From JBBRDU01 sp038203615 (GTDB lineage Bacteria; Verrucomicrobiota; Verrucomicrobiia; Chthoniobacterales; UBA10450), in the NCBI GenBank assembly GCA_038203615.1, contig JBBRDU010000069.1:1-15671 (forward strand): DNA of 15,671 nt. Direction: 5' to 3'. The position numbers were made by a program, and so were the translations under genes. Below are positions 14,482 through 15,671 of the stretch, one piece after another. Below the pieces are notes generated by a model. That model was given only the letters and a program-made list of their open reading frames with translations, ran no database searches and had not been told where the DNA came from. Positions within the stretch are counted from its first letter, which is position 1. The number at the start of each line of letters is the position of its first letter.

Positions 14482-14774
14482 TTCGCATCGCGCTCCCGCA
14501 TCATCTACGCACGCTGGCGCGGATTGATGGGGAAGTAACCTTTGACGTTCGAAGTCCCGTGACGCAACGGTCGATCCTCGATGCCTTGGAAATTCATTAC
14601 CCGATGTTGAAGGGTACGATTCGCGATCACATCACGCAGGCGCGCCGGCCGCTCGTGCGCTTTTTTGCTTGCGGCGAAGACGTGTCGCATGACCCCCCGG
14701 ATACGGCGCTGCCTAACGCGATCGCAACCGGCACCGAACCCTTCTTTATTATGGGTGCCATCGCCGGGGGATAA
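14478..14774 (+). CDS. MoaD/ThiS-like ubiquitin-fold protein
   Basis: The 98-residue protein has a MoaD/ThiS-type layout: an N-terminal strand IRIALPHHLRTLA, a helix with SILDALEIHYPMLKGTIRD, LVRFFACGEDV, and a C-terminal EPFFIMGAIAGG ending exactly in Gly-Gly. In this superfamily the terminal GG is adenylated by an E1-like enzyme and carries sulfur as thiocarboxylate, or forms conjugates. It is coupled to the BNR gene by a 4-base overlap. No MoaE, MoeB, ThiF, ThiG or other molybdopterin or thiamine genes are visible, so the usual pathways are not supported here. The partner activating enzyme must be elsewhere if the GG is used. Confidence 0.82.
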   Translation: MIRIALPHHLRTLARIDGEVTFDVRSPVTQRSILDALEIHYPMLKGTIRDHITQARRPLVRFFACGEDVSHDPPDTALPNAIATGTEPFFIMGAIAGG

Positions 14775-14800
14775 AACCGTTCGTGGTTTAGAGTTAAGCA

Positions 14801-15229
14801 ATGAGCCAATCCTTTGAAAGCAAGCGCGCCGCCGAACCGGTCGGGGCTTTCCCCCACGCTAAACGCGTCGGCGACCTGCTCTTTCTTTCCGGCATCGGTC
14901 CGCGTGTCCGCGGCAGCAAGGAGATCCCCGGTGTCACCCTCGATGCCGAAGGGCGCATCGTGAGCTACGGTATTGAAAAACAGTGCCACGCCGTTTTCGA
15001 AAACGTCCGGCTCGTTCTTGAGGACGCCGGCGCGAGTTGGAATGACATTGTCGATGTGACGGTCTTCCTCACGAGCATGAAGAAGGACTTTCCTATCTAC
15101 AACAAACTCTACGCCGAATATTTCGCCGGGCCTAACAAACCGAATCCGACGCGCACGACGATTGAAGTCACCGCCTTGCCGACGCCGATTGCGATCGAGC
15201 TGAAGGTCATCGCCGCAATCGGAAAATAG
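14801..15229 (+). CDS. amnD: RidA-family protein, probable 2-aminomuconate deaminase
   Basis: The 142-residue RidA/YjgF-fold protein shows GDLLFLSGIGPR, the QCHAVFENVRLVLEDAG helix, VDVTVFLTSM, the substrate-binding R118 in PTRTTIEV, and E133 in IAIELKVIA. It is slightly longer than housekeeping RidA (about 128 residues) and has the extra loop (RGSKEIPGVTLDAEGRI) seen in 2-aminomuconate deaminases, which convert 2-aminomuconate to 4-oxalocrotonate with release of ammonia. The nearby ALDH8A1/AmnC-like dehydrogenase makes exactly that substrate, which favours this call over a generic imine deaminase. It follows the MoaD-like gene by 26 bases. Its stop codon lies within the left arm of an inverted repeat. 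Confidence 0.8.
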   Translation: MSQSFESKRAAEPVGAFPHAKRVGDLLFLSGIGPRVRGSKEIPGVTLDAEGRIVSYGIEKQCHAVFENVRLVLEDAGASWNDIVDVTVFLTSMKKDFPIYNKLYAEYFAGPNKPNPTRTTIEVTALPTPIAIELKVIAAIGK

Positions 15230-15289
15230 ACAGGATTAACAGAATTGTCCGGATTTTGGGGTCTCGTAAGAATCGGGCTAATCCTGTCT
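15228..15289. repeat. Inverted repeat, dispersed repeat copy 2
   Basis: AGACAGGATTA (15228-15238) and TAATCCTGTCT (15279-15289) are perfect 11-bp inverted arms separated by 40 bases. The left arm overlaps the RidA stop codon. The right half, ATCGGGCTAATCCTGTC, is identical to 4932-4948, and the whole unit resembles 4861-4948. It looks like a short mobile or REP-like intergenic element that may also fold in RNA between the RidA and VOC genes. Confidence 0.65.
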
Positions 15290-15300
15290 TACCAAAGATT

Positions 15301-15671
15301 GTGAGCTCACCATTTCGAATCATCGCCGCCGACCACACCGGCATTACGGTTTCTAATCTCGAGCGATCTCTCGCTTTCTGGCAAAACGTTCTTGGCTTCG
15401 AACTTTCGCACCGCCCACACCAGACCGGCGATCTGGCCAGTGAGATCACCGGAGTTCCCGATGCCGAAATTTCAATCGCGGTGTTGAAAGGTTACGGCCA
15501 CAAGATCGAGCTCCTCGAATATCTTGCCCCGGCGGATCGAAAACAACATGTCGACCTTCGCCCGTGCGATGTTGGCTTTGTGCACGTCGCTTTTACTGTC
15601 GATAATCTTGATGCGGTGTTGAGCGCCATTGCCGCGTCCGGTTGGACGGCGGCGGGCCAACCTCAAACTCT
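15301..15671 (+). CDS. VOC-superfamily (glyoxalase/bleomycin-resistance fold) protein, partial
   Basis: From a GTG at 15301 the frame stays open to the window edge (123 codons). It reads ADHTGITVSNLERSLAFW, LGFELSHRP, KIELLEYLAP and GFVHVAFTVDNLDAVL. The two beta-alpha-beta-beta-beta modules and candidate metal ligands (His in DHTGI, Glu in KIELLEY, His in FVHVAF) identify the vicinal oxygen chelate fold: glyoxalases, epimerases and extradiol dioxygenases. The specific reaction cannot be named, and the C-terminal end is missing. It sits 71 bases after the RidA gene, across the inverted repeat. It could belong to the same catabolic cluster. Confidence 0.85.
   Translation, partial: MSSPFRIIAADHTGITVSNLERSLAFWQNVLGFELSHRPHQTGDLASEITGVPDAEISIAVLKGYGHKIELLEYLAPADRKQHVDLRPCDVGFVHVAFTVDNLDAVLSAIAASGWTAAGQPQT

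Noticed and set aside
1..15671. CRISPR array, tRNA/rRNA genes, transposase or integrase genes
   Set aside because: No regularly spaced direct repeats, no tRNA cloverleaf or rRNA segment, and no transposase or integrase motif was seen by eye. The only repeats are the short intergenic elements and the coding Cys repeats.

Overview
The window looks like a GC-rich, soil-type Verrucomicrobia chromosome, most likely Chthoniobacterales/Spartobacteria. This is inferred from gene content: a pth-rpsF-ssb housekeeping start, a TopB with extra zinc-ribbon domains, a TolB-like/TPR membrane protein, a HAF-repeat secreted protein, and families of short degenerate intergenic repeats. No rRNA or tRNA gene and no CRISPR array was seen, and nothing fixes the taxonomy.

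Region 1 (1-4648) is a dense plus-strand information-processing block: the last codons of peptidyl-tRNA hydrolase (pth), then rpsF, ssb, dprA and topB. The usual rpsR and rplI do not follow ssb. A structured non-coding stretch (4649-5034) with a good rho-independent terminator and a dispersed repeat closes it.

Region 2 (5035-6470) carries nrdR, an overlapping unknown gene whose N-terminal half resembles an ATP-cone, and a HIT-family (HINT-type) hydrolase. Region 3 (6540-7494, minus strand) encodes an L,D-transpeptidase lipoprotein and a small lipoprotein, both probably cell-envelope proteins.

Region 4 (7625-15671, plus strand) begins with an aldehyde dehydrogenase very like 2-aminomuconic semialdehyde dehydrogenase (ALDH8A1/AmnC type). 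A RidA-family protein resembling 2-aminomuconate deaminase lies 5.7 kb downstream. Together they would perform consecutive steps of the kynurenine/2-aminomuconate route of tryptophan breakdown. The DNA between them looks accessory and partly decayed: a second, degenerate ALDH 3' end; a TolB-like/TPR membrane protein; the stump of a second copy of that gene with two in-frame stops; a secreted HAF protein carrying five roughly 40-residue cysteine repeats; a small remnant ORF; and a BNR propeller gene translationally coupled to a MoaD/ThiS-like ubiquitin-fold gene. A VOC (glyoxalase-fold) protein runs off the right edge.

The most promising items for novelty are the cysteine-repeat HAF protein, the BNR-MoaD pair, the ATP-cone-like protein overlapping nrdR, and the signs of gene duplication and decay around the ALDH and TPR genes.
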